A program made the translations under genes and the position numbers. Positions 53,031 to 61,093 of a stretch of 63,491 nt of DNA are shown piece after piece (position 1 is the first letter of the stretch; the number at the start of each line of letters is the position of its first letter). The DNA is from Clostridia bacterium (GTDB lineage: Bacteria > Bacillota > Clostridia > Oscillospirales > Acutalibacteraceae): contig JAFXFC010000017.1 of NCBI GenBank assembly GCA_017513525.1, positions 1 to 63,491 on the forward strand, given 5' to 3'. Below the pieces are notes generated by a model that saw only the letters and a list, made by a program, of their open reading frames with translations, was not told the origin of the DNA and ran no database searches.

Positions 53031-53365
53031 GTCTTTGACGCACAATTTATTATTAAGGGTATCTGCCACAGAATAAATGGCAGATACCTCTTCTTTTTGT
53101 CCACGCAAAAAATAAAAGTGCTTTGTTTTCGGCTCTTCGCAGTACCAATGTACGGCTTGCCAGAGCCGAAAACAACAAATACGGCAATTTCTGAACACTT
53201 TTACATGCAGCAAATTTACTGTCTGCAAACCTAATTAACTTAGTTTTACCCGCCACATTTGGGAGCCGATACTGATTAATGATAAATACCCATATTTCAC
53301 GAAATTGCATCCGTTTCCCTGAAACGGCGCACTTTCGCAAAATCTGAATATTTCTCAATAATCGA
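53031..53365 (-). ncRNA. structured element, left copy (candidate non-coding RNA)
   Basis: This stretch without a gene is one of two related copies. Read on the minus strand it begins with a multi-helix arm (53277-53363: GATTA/TAATC base, AAATAT/GTATTT, CGAAA/TTTCG, CCGTTTC/GAAACGG), then a middle part, a 63-nt hairpin (53118-53180, stem TTGTTTTCGGCTC) and a final hairpin, ending GTGCGTCAAAGAC. Conserved tandem U-G/G-U pairs exist only if the minus strand is the RNA. No convincing promoter is seen, only TATATAT in the 35-bp centre. It could instead be a folded mobile element. Confidence 0.6.
53058..53100 (+). terminator. terminator-like hairpin after the aminotransferase gene
   Basis: GGTATCTGCCA pairs perfectly with TGGCAGATACC and is followed by TCTTCTTTTTG on the plus strand. 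It is at the same time the distal hairpin of the left structured element. Confidence 0.6.
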
Positions 53366-53400
53366 AGACGATTTTTCTATTCAGTATATATCAACGCACA

Positions 53401-53762
53401 TCGGACGGCTGAGAAATGCTCAGATTTTGCGGTAGTGTGCAAAAACGAAGTTTTTTGTGCAATACCGTGAAATGTGGGCATTTATCGGCCGTCCGACTTT
53501 ATTATTTTTATATTAAAACCAAAAAAACTAAAATGCGATAAGGCGATGAGCCGTTCGCACGAAACGCACACACTTTCGTAGTGCGCAAGTGGCTCAAATA
53601 TTGCTCTATTTGTTGTTTTCGCCGCTGGCAAGGCGTACATTGGTACTCCGAAGCGGCGAAAACAAAGCACTGTAAAACTTTCTCAATGGCAGAAGCTAAC
53701 CTCACAAAATTAGTTCCTCTGTGGCACATTCCCCTGTATTTTTCACCGTGCGTCAAAGAGAG
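53401..53762 (+). ncRNA. structured element, right copy (candidate non-coding RNA)
   Basis: The plus-strand counterpart of the left copy, head to head with it. Its first arm (53401-53497) is closed by TCGGACGGC/GCCGTCCGA, with inner stems AAATGC/GCATTT, CGGTA/TACCG and GCAAAAAC/GTTTTTTGT, each replacing a different sequence in the left copy. A middle arm (GAGCC 53548-53552 with GGCTC 53591-53595) leads to the 63-nt hairpin (53608-53670, stem TTGTTTTCGCCGC). It ends GTGCGTCAAAGAG, inside the last codons of the convergent hydrolase gene. Confidence 0.6.
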
Positions 53763-54570
53763 TGATATTTGAGTCACTTGCGTGATATTTAAACCACTTG
53801 ACATATAGCGGCATCCATTGGTCTGCAAGGGGTTGGTTTTCTGCTCTTCCAAGGCCGTGTCCGCCGTAGGGGAAAATATGCAGTTCACAGGGGATTTTTG
53901 CTTTTATAAGACTTGAAGCAAATCTGAGTGAACATTCGGGGTTTACAGCAGTGTCTTCTGCCGTGTGCCATAAGAAAATGGGCGGTGTATCATCACGGAC
54001 AATGTTTTCGGAAGAAAGCATTTCTATCATATTCTCATTTGGGTCTTCGCCTAAAAGATTCTGTAAAGTTCCCATGTGTGTTATTTCGGGATTTAAGGAT
54101 GCTACTGCATAACAGGGAGCCGATGTATCAGGACGGGATGAAACGGCATCAATTTCATCGCCGTTTTTTCTTCCGTAGTCAAATCGGAGAGCTGTCATAC
54201 AAGTAAGGTGCCCGCCCGCAGAAAAGCCCATTGTACCTATTTTTTCGGGATCTATGCCCCATTTGTCGGCATTGTATCTTAAAAGACGAATGGCTCTTCT
54301 TGCATCCTCTTCCATTACGGGGTGCTTATAGGGAGCAATTCTGTAATTAAGATAAGCAGCTGATATACCGTTATCATTCAAATAACGGCATATGGCATCT
54401 CCCTCATGGTCGATGCAAACAAAACCGTAGCCGCCGCCGGGAATAACAAGCACACAGCCGTTCTTTTTGCCGTTTTCAAGAAAATATTCGGTAATTGAGG
54501 GCGGATCCTGATTAAAATCGGGATTAAAATAAGGGACATTATTTTCCCAGAGATAAATTTTATTTTTCAT
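53743..54570 (-). CDS. alpha/beta hydrolase (acetyl-esterase-like)
   Basis: A 275-aa esterase/lipase-like hydrolase: VIPGGGYGFV (oxyanion region, about residue 40), GFSAGGHL (nucleophile serine), WHTAEDTAVNP (aspartate) and PYGGHGLG (histidine). It is close to carbohydrate acetyl-esterases of the BD-FAE/AXE type; substrate not proven. Start at 54570 follows AGGTGAT; an in-frame ATG 57 nt earlier has no site. The last five residues and stop (LFDAR) are encoded by the conserved terminal sequence of the structured element, so the natural C-terminus may have been altered. Confidence 0.82.
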   Translation of the reverse strand: MKNKIYLWENNVPYFNPDFNQDPPSITEYFLENGKKNGCVLVIPGGGYGFVCIDHEGDAICRYLNDNGISAAYLNYRIAPYKHPVMEEDARRAIRLLRYNADKWGIDPEKIGTMGFSAGGHLTCMTALRFDYGRKNGDEIDAVSSRPDTSAPCYAVASLNPEITHMGTLQNLLGEDPNENMIEMLSSENIVRDDTPPIFLWHTAEDTAVNPECSLRFASSLIKAKIPCELHIFPYGGHGLGRAENQPLADQWMPLYVKWFKYHASDSNITLFDAR

Positions 54571-54633
54571 ATTATCACCTGTTATTATTGATATAACGAT
54601 AATAACATTCCCGAAAACTATTGTCAATAAATG

Positions 54634-54662
54634 AAAAAAGAGAGAAGCCGAAACTTCTCTCT
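54634..54662 (-). terminator. terminator of the rpsB-tsf operon
   Basis: On the minus strand AGAGAGAAG-TTTCGG-CTTCTCTCT is followed by TTTTTTC, 20 nt after the tsf stop codon. Confidence 0.88.
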
Positions 54663-54681
54663 GAAAAAGTTAATATTTAAC

Positions 54682-55785
54682 TTATTTAACCATGCTTGCG
54701 ATTTCAGCTGCGAAATCGTCAGCCTTCTTCTCAATGCCTTCGCCCTTTGCAAAACGGGTGAAGCTCTTAACAGTAATTTCAGTGCCGAGAGCCTTTGCAA
54801 CTGATGCAACATAGCCCTTTACATCGCCGTCAAAGAGGTCTGAACGAACGAATGTCTGTTCAAGAAGACAAACTTCTTTGATCTGCTTTGAAAGACGACC
54901 CTGAACAAGTCCGTTGAAGATTTTGTTTTCAACGATTTCAGCCTTCTTAGAAACTGCGAGTTCAGCAAGTGCAGCATAAGCTTCCTTGGAAATGAAGTTG
55001 AAGAAGTTCTTTCTCTGAGCCTGGTCAAGACCCTGATAAATTGTTGCATCTTCATCGTTCCACTTCTTTGTATCAATAACTTCAGCAATAAGGCTGTTGA
55101 GAATGGGTACGGGAAGTGAATCGGGCTTGTTGAGAGCACTTTCAACAGTGATGTTTTCCATCTTAGCGAGTTCTTCTGCTGAAATAACACTCTTGCTTAA
55201 ATATTCGGGGCTCATAGCAGCAACCTGCATTGCTACGTTCTTGCCCATTTCAGCGAATTCTGCCTTAGCAGCTGTAGCATCGTCTGTATCGAATGCAACG
55301 ATAACGCCGACTGAACCGCCTGCGTGGATATAAGTTGCTGTGTGACCTTCAACAACAGCAAATCTTCTTACCTTAAGGTTTTCACGGAGAGCAAGGAATA
55401 CTTCCTGAACTTCCTGTTCAACTGTCATATCAGAATCAACTGCCTTTGTAGCAAGGAGAGCTTCAAGGTCAGCGGGCTTTGCTGCAAGAACTGTCTTTGC
55501 AACCTTAGCGGAAAGCTCTACAAAGGGAGCGCCCTTTGCAACGAAGTCTGTTTCACAGTTAAGTTCAACAAGAACACCTGCTTTGTCGTCTGCACAAGTA
55601 GCAACGATACCTTCTGCTGCAACACGGCTTGCCTTCTTAGCAGCGGAAGCAAGACCCTTTTCTCTGAGAATATCAATAGCCTTGTCGATATCACCGTCTG
55701 TTTCAACAAGAGCCTTCTTACAATCCATCATACCAACGCCTGTCTTTTCACGAAGAGCCTGAACGTCTTTAGCTGTAAATGCCAT
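54682..55785 (-). CDS. tsf: elongation factor Ts, long form
   Basis: EF-Ts exchanges GDP for GTP on EF-Tu. MAFTAKDVQALREKTGVGMM at the N-terminus, CETDFVAK (77-84) and GRLSKQIKEVCLLEQ (297-311) identify it. At 367 aa it is about 60-70 residues longer than most; the extra sequence lies at about residues 211-280 (from NITVESALNK to AALAELAVSK), between MSPEYLS and the C-terminal coiled-coil region. Co-transcribed after rpsB with a 64-nt gap and ended by a strong terminator. Confidence 0.95.
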   Translation of the reverse strand: MAFTAKDVQALREKTGVGMMDCKKALVETDGDIDKAIDILREKGLASAAKKASRVAAEGIVATCADDKAGVLVELNCETDFVAKGAPFVELSAKVAKTVLAAKPADLEALLATKAVDSDMTVEQEVQEVFLALRENLKVRRFAVVEGHTATYIHAGGSVGVIVAFDTDDATAAKAEFAEMGKNVAMQVAAMSPEYLSKSVISAEELAKMENITVESALNKPDSLPVPILNSLIAEVIDTKKWNDEDATIYQGLDQAQRKNFFNFISKEAYAALAELAVSKKAEIVENKIFNGLVQGRLSKQIKEVCLLEQTFVRSDLFDGDVKGYVASVAKALGTEITVKSFTRFAKGEGIEKKADDFAAEIASMVK

Positions 55786-55849
55786 TTTTATTTCCTCCTG
55801 ATTTCTTTTTTATCAAAATATAGCCCGCACAATGTACGGGCTATTAAAA

Positions 55850-56593
55850 TTATTCTGCGAATTCTGCAGTTTCTTCTGTTGCTTCTTCTGCAGCTTCTAC
55901 GGGAGCAGTTTCACCCTGTCTGCCTTCGATAACAGCATCAGCCATTGCACCTGCAATAAGCTTTACAGCTCTGATAGCGTCATCGTTACCGGGGATAACA
56001 TAGTCAACTTCGTCGGGATCGCAGTTTGTGTCAACGATAGCAACGATCGGAATACCGAGCTTCTTTGCTTCAAGAACTGCAATTCTTTCTTTTCTGGGGT
56101 CAACAATGAACATAGCAGCGGGCTGCTTCTTCATGTTTGTGATACCGCCCATGAACTTTTCGAGCTTTTCTCTTTCGAGTCTGAGCTTGATAACTTCCTT
56201 CTTGGGAAGAAGATCAAATGTGCCTTCCTCTTCCATCTTGTTGAGCTGTTCAAGTCTCTTGATTCTTCTCTTGATTGTGCTGAAGTTTGTAAGCATACCG
56301 CCGAGCCAACGAGCATTTACGAAAGGCATATCGCAGCGTTCTGCTTCTTCCTTGATGGAATCCATAGCCTGCTTCTTTGTGCCGACGAAAAGGATTTCGC
56401 CGCCGTCTGCAGCAATTTCACGGATGAACATGTAAGCTTCTTCAAGCTTCTTAACGGTCTTCTGAAGATCGATAATGTAAATTCCGTTTCTTTCTGTGAA
56501 AATGTAGGGAGCCATTTTGGGGTTCCAACGTCTGGTCTGGTGACCGAAGTGCACACCTGCTTCAAGCAGCTGCTTCATAGATACTACTGACAT
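55850..56593 (-). CDS. rpsB: 30S ribosomal protein S2
   Basis: Ribosomal protein S2, 247 aa: [52 protein letters not shown] and [20 protein letters not shown] are classic S2 blocks. The C-terminal ~20 residues are rich in Glu and Ala ([18 protein letters not shown]). AAAGGAGG precedes the ATG. First gene of rpsB-tsf, behind a folded leader. Confidence 0.98.
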   Translation of the reverse strand: MSVVSMKQLLEAGVHFGHQTRRWNPKMAPYIFTERNGIYIIDLQKTVKKLEEAYMFIREIAADGGEILFVGTKKQAMDSIKEEAERCDMPFVNARWLGGMLTNFSTIKRRIKRLEQLNKMEEEGTFDLLPKKEVIKLRLEREKLEKFMGGITNMKKQPAAMFIVDPRKERIAVLEAKKLGIPIVAIVDTNCDPDEVDYVIPGNDDAIRAVKLIAGAMADAVIEGRQGETAPVEAAEEATEETAEFAE

Positions 56594-56602
56594 ATTTTTT
56601 TC

Positions 56603-56707
56603 CTCCTTTTGTTAAACCACCGCAAAGATATATCTCACACGGGAACAAAGGCTATGTCGAACCTCTGCACAACCCTTGTGAAGTCTTTGCGTGCGTTTTG
56701 CTCGACA
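56603..56707 (-). ncRNA. structured 5' leader of rpsB (candidate pseudoknot)
   Basis: The ~105-nt leader can form three helices: GTCGA (56706-56702) with TCGAC (56660-56656); CGCAAAGA (56691-56684) with TCTTTGCG (56628-56621); and hairpin CACAA-GGG-TTGTG (56680-56668). The second helix begins inside the first and closes after it, so a pseudoknot results. Autoregulatory leaders that bind their own ribosomal protein often fold this way; binding of S2 is inference. Confidence 0.55.
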
Positions 56708-56736
56708 ATTATATCACAGCAAATTTACAAATTCAA
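56708..56736 (-). promoter_or_regulatory. promoter of rpsB-tsf
   Basis: On the minus strand TTGAAT (56736-56731), 17-bp spacer, perfect TATAAT (56713-56708). Confidence 0.72.
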
Positions 56737-56791
56737 GAGTTTTTTTCTTTTTTTGTGACAAAATATCAGTGTTATCCGGCACCGATTTTTG

Positions 56792-56820
56792 TTGACATTT
56801 TACTATAAATATTATAATAT
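56792..56820 (+). promoter_or_regulatory. promoter of the nfeD-SPFH operon
   Basis: TTGACA (56792-56797), 17-bp spacer, TAATAT (56815-56820). A GGAGGTGAT ribosome site follows. Confidence 0.7.
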
Positions 56821-56840
56821 ATATGTGGAGGTGATGCATA

Positions 56841-57272
56841 ATGGGCGAATACATGGTTTGGATATGGCTTGCACTTCTGGGAATTCTTATTATTGCAGAA
56901 GCGGCAACAGTTCAATTAACAACCATCTGGTTTGCCGGCGGAGCACTAATATCTCTGCTTCTTGCGGCTTTCGGAGTTAAAAGCATATTGGTTCAGGTTA
57001 TAGTTTTTCTTGCAGTATCGCTTATTTTACTCATAGCAACAAGACCGTTGGTCAAAAAGTACATTAACAAAAAATCTCAACCGACAAATGCAGACAGATG
57101 CATCGGCGCTCAGGCAATCGTAACGGAAGAAATCAACAATCTCCTTGCAAAAGGTGCCGTCAAAGTAAGCGGTGTTGATTGGACCGCCCGTTCCGAATCA
57201 GGGAAAATAATACCCCCTGATGCCACAGTAACCGTCAAACGAATTGACGGCGTGAAGCTTATCGTAGATTAA
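56841..57272 (+). CDS. NfeD-like membrane protein
   Basis: A 143-aa short NfeD-type protein: two to three N-terminal TM segments (about residues 5-70) followed by a soluble OB-fold domain (about 80-143) with CIGAQAIVTEEI, GAVKVSGVDWTARSE and DATVTVKRIDGVKLIV. NfeD proteins pair with SPFH proteins and affect membrane microdomains. It lies 15 nt upstream of the SPFH gene; GGAGG precedes the ATG. Confidence 0.88.
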   Translation: MGEYMVWIWLALLGILIIAEAATVQLTTIWFAGGALISLLLAAFGVKSILVQVIVFLAVSLILLIATRPLVKKYINKKSQPTNADRCIGAQAIVTEEINNLLAKGAVKVSGVDWTARSESGKIIPPDATVTVKRIDGVKLIVD

Positions 57273-57287
57273 CAGGAGGAATTTTTT

Positions 57288-58217
57288 ATGTTAGAAATAC
57301 TTATCCCTATTTTTGTGATTGTTGCTCTCGCTCTTGCTGTTCTTGTTCTCAATATCAAAATCGTTCCCCAGTCAAAAGCATATGTTATTGAAAGACTGGG
57401 AGCTTATAATACTACATGGCAGACAGGTTTTCACTTCAAAATACCTCTCATTGAAAGAGTTGCTAAAATTGTTTCTCTGAAAGAACAGGTTGCAGACTTC
57501 CCTCCCCAGCCTGTTATTACAAAGGATAATGTTACCATGCAGATAGATACGGTTGTTTTCTATCAGATTACCGACCCCAAACTCTACTGCTACGGTGTTG
57601 AACACCCCATTGCCGCTATCGAAAATCTTACTGCAACTACACTCCGTAATATTATCGGTGATATGGAGCTTGACCATACTCTTACATCAAGAGATGTTAT
57701 CAATGCAAAAATAAGAGTTATTCTTGACGAAGCCACAGACCCCTGGGGCATCAAGGTAAACAGAGTTGAGCTTAAAAACATCTTCCCGCCCAGAGAAATT
57801 CAGGAAGCCATGGAAAAGCAGATGAAGGCAGAGCGTGAACGCCGTGAAGCTATTCTTAAGGCTGAGGGGGAAAAGGCTGCCGCCATTCTTGTTGCCGAAG
57901 GTGAAAAGGAATCAAGAATTCTTTCCGCAGAAGGTGAAAAGCAGTCTGCAATTCTCCGTGCAGAAGCCGTTAAGGAAGCAAAAATCAGAGAATCCGAAGG
58001 TGAAGCACAGGCTATTCTTGCAATTCAGGAAGCAACTGCAAAGGGTATTGAGCTTATCAACAACGCAAAGCCTGCCGATGCAGTTCTGAAATTAAAGAGC
58101 CTTGAAGCCTTTGAAAGAGCAGCCGACGGCAAGGCTACAAAGATTATTATTCCCTCTGAAATTCAGGGACTTGCAGGTCTTGCAGCAGGCATAAAGGAAG
58201 CTGTCAGCGACAAATAA
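57288..58217 (+). CDS. SPFH/band 7 (stomatin-like) protein
   Basis: A 309-aa paraslipin/QmcA-like protein. An N-terminal TM anchor (residues 1-22) is followed by the SPFH domain (VVPQSKAYVIERLGAYN, VTMQIDTVVFYQITDP, WGIKVNRVELKNIFPP) and a long alanine/glutamate coiled coil (about 180-260, with AEGEK repeats). Such proteins form ring-like membrane oligomers and act with NfeD. AGGAGG precedes the ATG. Confidence 0.92.
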   Translation: MLEILIPIFVIVALALAVLVLNIKIVPQSKAYVIERLGAYNTTWQTGFHFKIPLIERVAKIVSLKEQVADFPPQPVITKDNVTMQIDTVVFYQITDPKLYCYGVEHPIAAIENLTATTLRNIIGDMELDHTLTSRDVINAKIRVILDEATDPWGIKVNRVELKNIFPPREIQEAMEKQMKAERERREAILKAEGEKAAAILVAEGEKESRILSAEGEKQSAILRAEAVKEAKIRESEGEAQAILAIQEATAKGIELINNAKPADAVLKLKSLEAFERAADGKATKIIIPSEIQGLAGLAAGIKEAVSDK

Positions 58218-58237
58218 AATCAGCAAAAATAATTTCT

Positions 58238-58269
58238 GTGCCGAAAAAATGAATTTTCGGCACTTTTTT
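58238..58269 (+). terminator. intrinsic terminator after SPFH
   Basis: GTGCCGAAAA pairs with TTTTCGGCAC around AATGAA, followed by TTTTTT. Confidence 0.9.
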
Positions 58270-58292
58270 ATATTATTAATATTGTTAACATC

Positions 58293-58321
58293 TTGACAAT
58301 CGCTTGATAAAAGATTAAAAT
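58293..58321 (+). promoter_or_regulatory. promoter of glpK and downstream genes
   Basis: TTGACA (58293-58298), 17-bp spacer, TAAAAT (58316-58321), about 30 bp before the glpK ATG. No cre-like palindrome is evident. Confidence 0.72.
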
Positions 58322-58350
58322 TTAAAGAAAAATGTCAGGCGGGATTATTT

Positions 58351-59865
58351 ATGCTTAAATACATTCTTTCGTTAGACCAGGGTACGACAAGCTCACGAAC
58401 TATCGTTTTTAATAAACAAGGTGAAATCGTATCAAAAGCACAGTTTGAATATGAACAGATATATCCCAAGGCAGGCTGGGTCGAACACAATCCCGAGGAG
58501 ATACTTAAAAGTCAGCTTCGTTCTCTTGCCGAAGCGCTTATTGACGGCGGCATTGAGGCTAAAGAAATTGCGGCTATAGGTATTACAAATCAGAGAGAAA
58601 CCACCGTTCTTTGGGATAAGAGAACAGGTAAACCCGTATACAATGCTATTGTATGGCAGTGCAGAAGAACTGCTTCTATGTGTGAGCAGCTCAAGGCAGA
58701 GGGCCTTGGGGACTATATCAAAGAACACACGGGACTTATTATAGACGCATATTTTTCGGCAACAAAGATAAAATGGATACTTGACAATGTTGAAGGTGCA
58801 AGGAAGCTCGCAGAAGAAGGCAATCTCCTTTTCGGAACTATTGACACATGGCTTATCTGGAACCTTACAGGTAAGCGTGTTCATGTCACCGACTATTCAA
58901 ATGCTTCAAGAACCATGCTTTTTGATGTAGATAATCTTCAATGGGATAAATATCTTTGCGAAAAGCTTGATATCCCCATGTCAATACTCCCCCGCGTTGC
59001 TCCCTCAAGTGAGGTTTACGGTGCTGTAGCTCAGGGTATCCCCGGAATTGAAGCCCTTGCAGGTATTCCTATTTGTTCTGCTATCGGTGACCAGCAGGCG
59101 GCTTTATTCGGTCAGGCTTGCTTTAAGCCCGGTCAGGCAAAAAACACATACGGCACAGGCTGCTTCTTACTTATGAATACAGGTAATGAAAGAGTTCATT
59201 CACAGAACAATCTTGTTACAGGTATAGCCTGGGGCATCGGTGACAAAATAGAATACTGCATAGAAGGCTCCGCTTTCAATGCAGGAAGCGTTATTCAGTG
59301 GCTCAGAGATGAAATGGGTATTATAAAAACTGCTCAGCAGTGCGACAAATACGCAGAAGATGTAGAAGATGCAAACGGTGTTTATCTTGTTCCCGCATTT
59401 ACGGGACTCGGTGCTCCCTATTGGGATATGTACGCAAGAGGCTGTATGGTAGGACTTACAAGGGGAACAAACAAAAAGCATCTTTGCAGAGCCGTACTTG
59501 AATCTATTACATATCAGATGACTGACCTTCTTGAAGCGATGAAAGCCGATTCGGGTATTGAGCTTCAGGAGTTAAGAGTTGACGGCGGTGCAAGTGTCAG
59601 CAACATTATGATGCAGATTCAGGCAAATCTTATAAACACTCCCGTTAACCGTCCAAAATGCGTTGAAACAACTGCTCTCGGAGCCGCTTACCTTGCAGGT
59701 CTTGCTATCGGCTTCTGGAACAGCATGGATGAAATCGAAAATATCCGTGAGGTTTCAAAAGTTTTCACCCCCGAAATGGATAAAGAAACAAGAGATAAGC
59801 TTTATTCAGGCTGGAAGCGTGCGGTTGAGCGTTCAATGAACTGGGAAATCAGCTCTGATAACTAA
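58351..59865 (+). CDS. glpK: glycerol kinase
   Basis: Phosphorylates glycerol to sn-glycerol-3-phosphate. The 504-aa FGGY kinase has the ATP loop [13 protein letters not shown] near residue 8, [30 protein letters not shown] and [16 protein letters not shown]. Length and motifs match GlpK throughout. No glycerol facilitator or GlpP antiterminator gene is adjacent. The malic enzyme gene follows 19 nt later. Confidence 0.97.
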   Translation: MLKYILSLDQGTTSSRTIVFNKQGEIVSKAQFEYEQIYPKAGWVEHNPEEILKSQLRSLAEALIDGGIEAKEIAAIGITNQRETTVLWDKRTGKPVYNAIVWQCRRTASMCEQLKAEGLGDYIKEHTGLIIDAYFSATKIKWILDNVEGARKLAEEGNLLFGTIDTWLIWNLTGKRVHVTDYSNASRTMLFDVDNLQWDKYLCEKLDIPMSILPRVAPSSEVYGAVAQGIPGIEALAGIPICSAIGDQQAALFGQACFKPGQAKNTYGTGCFLLMNTGNERVHSQNNLVTGIAWGIGDKIEYCIEGSAFNAGSVIQWLRDEMGIIKTAQQCDKYAEDVEDANGVYLVPAFTGLGAPYWDMYARGCMVGLTRGTNKKHLCRAVLESITYQMTDLLEAMKADSGIELQELRVDGGASVSNIMMQIQANLINTPVNRPKCVETTALGAAYLAGLAIGFWNSMDEIENIREVSKVFTPEMDKETRDKLYSGWKRAVERSMNWEISSDN

Positions 59866-59884
59866 CAACTTAAGGAAACTGAAA

Positions 59885-61057
59885 ATGGATATTAAAACAA
59901 AATCCCTTGAACTGCATAAAATGTGGAGGGGAAAGCTTGAAATAAAATCAAGAGTTCCCGTCAAAACAAAAGAGGATCTGTCCCTTGCATATACCCCGGG
60001 AGTTGCAGAAGCCTGTCTTCAGATAAAAGATGACCCTTCCCTTTCATACGAGCTTACAAGAAGATGGAACACGGTAGCTGTGATTACAGACGGCAGTGCA
60101 GTTCTCGGACTCGGAGATATAGGTCCCGAGGCGGGCATGCCCGTAATGGAAGGCAAATGTATTCTATTTAAGGAATTTGCAGATGTTGATGCAATCCCCA
60201 TATGTATAGATTCAAAAGACCCCGAGAAAATAGTAAAAACAGTAAAACTGATTTCAAAAAGCTTCGGCGGCATAAATCTTGAAGATATTTCAGCACCGAG
60301 ATGCTTTGAAATAGAAGAAAGACTTAAAGCCGAATGCGATATTCCCGTTTTTCACGACGATCAGCACGGAACGGCAATAATCGTTACGGCAGGAATAATC
60401 AATTCTTTGAAGCTTACAAAAAAAGATAAGAAAAACTGCAAAGCAGTCATTTGCGGAGCAGGAGCTGCAGGCACGGCAATTGCAAAAATGCTGGTAGCCT
60501 TCGGAATAGGTGAAGTTACCGTTTGTGATAAAAACGGAATTCTTAACAGAAACGACGCTTCGCTTAATTGGGCACAGCACTCACTTTCTGAAATAACAAA
60601 CAATTCACTGCAAACAGGCAGTCTTTCCGATGCTTTAATAAATGCAGATATTTTTATAGGCGTTTCAGCACCCGGAATAGTTTCAAAGGAAATGATACAT
60701 TCAATGGCAAAAGACCCGATTGTTTTTGCAATGGCAAATCCCGTTCCCGAGATAATGCCCGACATTGCAAAGGAAGCAGGTGCGTCGGTAGTCGGCACAG
60801 GCAGAAGCGATTATCCGAATCAGGTCAATAATGTTCTCGCTTTCCCCGGAATTTTCAAAGGTGCATTAAGCGTCAGAGCCTCTGCCATCAACGAAGAAAT
60901 GAAGCTCGCTGCAGCAAATGCAATAGCAGCACTTGTTTCAGATGAAGAGCTCAGTCCCGAATATATTTTACCCTATGCTTTCGATGAAAGAATAGGAAAA
61001 ACCGTAGCCGCAGCGGTAGCAGATGCTGCAATAAAAAGCGGCGTATCAAGAATATAA
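59885..61057 (+). CDS. malic enzyme, NAD(P)-dependent, short bacterial form
   Basis: Converts malate to pyruvate and CO2 with reduction of NAD(P). The 390-aa protein has YTPGVAEAC near residue 37, VITDGSAVLGLGDIGP, FHDDQHGTAIIV (metal and substrate residues), the nucleotide loop GAGAAGTAIAK and VFAMANPVPEI. Length is typical of the short MaeB-like form without the phosphotransacetylase tail. Nearby glpK suggests a role in glycerol or C4 metabolism, which is inference. Confidence 0.94.
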   Translation: MDIKTKSLELHKMWRGKLEIKSRVPVKTKEDLSLAYTPGVAEACLQIKDDPSLSYELTRRWNTVAVITDGSAVLGLGDIGPEAGMPVMEGKCILFKEFADVDAIPICIDSKDPEKIVKTVKLISKSFGGINLEDISAPRCFEIEERLKAECDIPVFHDDQHGTAIIVTAGIINSLKLTKKDKKNCKAVICGAGAAGTAIAKMLVAFGIGEVTVCDKNGILNRNDASLNWAQHSLSEITNNSLQTGSLSDALINADIFIGVSAPGIVSKEMIHSMAKDPIVFAMANPVPEIMPDIAKEAGASVVGTGRSDYPNQVNNVLAFPGIFKGALSVRASAINEEMKLAAANAIAALVSDEELSPEYILPYAFDERIGKTVAAAVADAAIKSGVSRI

Positions 61058-61093
61058 TTTATACCGTTTAACGGATAAAAGGAGATTAATAAA

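Noticed and set aside
53053..53358. Open minus-strand frame of about 100 codons across the left structured element
   Set aside because: It runs through paired stems whose substitutions preserve pairing rather than codons, lacks a ribosome site and has no protein-like composition.
53508..53888. Open minus-strand frame of 126 codons over the right element and hydrolase end
   Set aside because: Overlaps the hydrolase in another frame and crosses the structured element; no ribosome site.
55324..56590. Two long plus-strand frames opposite rpsB and tsf
   Set aside because: They mirror highly biased ribosomal gene codons; their translations are Cys/Ser/Phe-rich nonsense and rpsB/tsf are certain on the minus strand.
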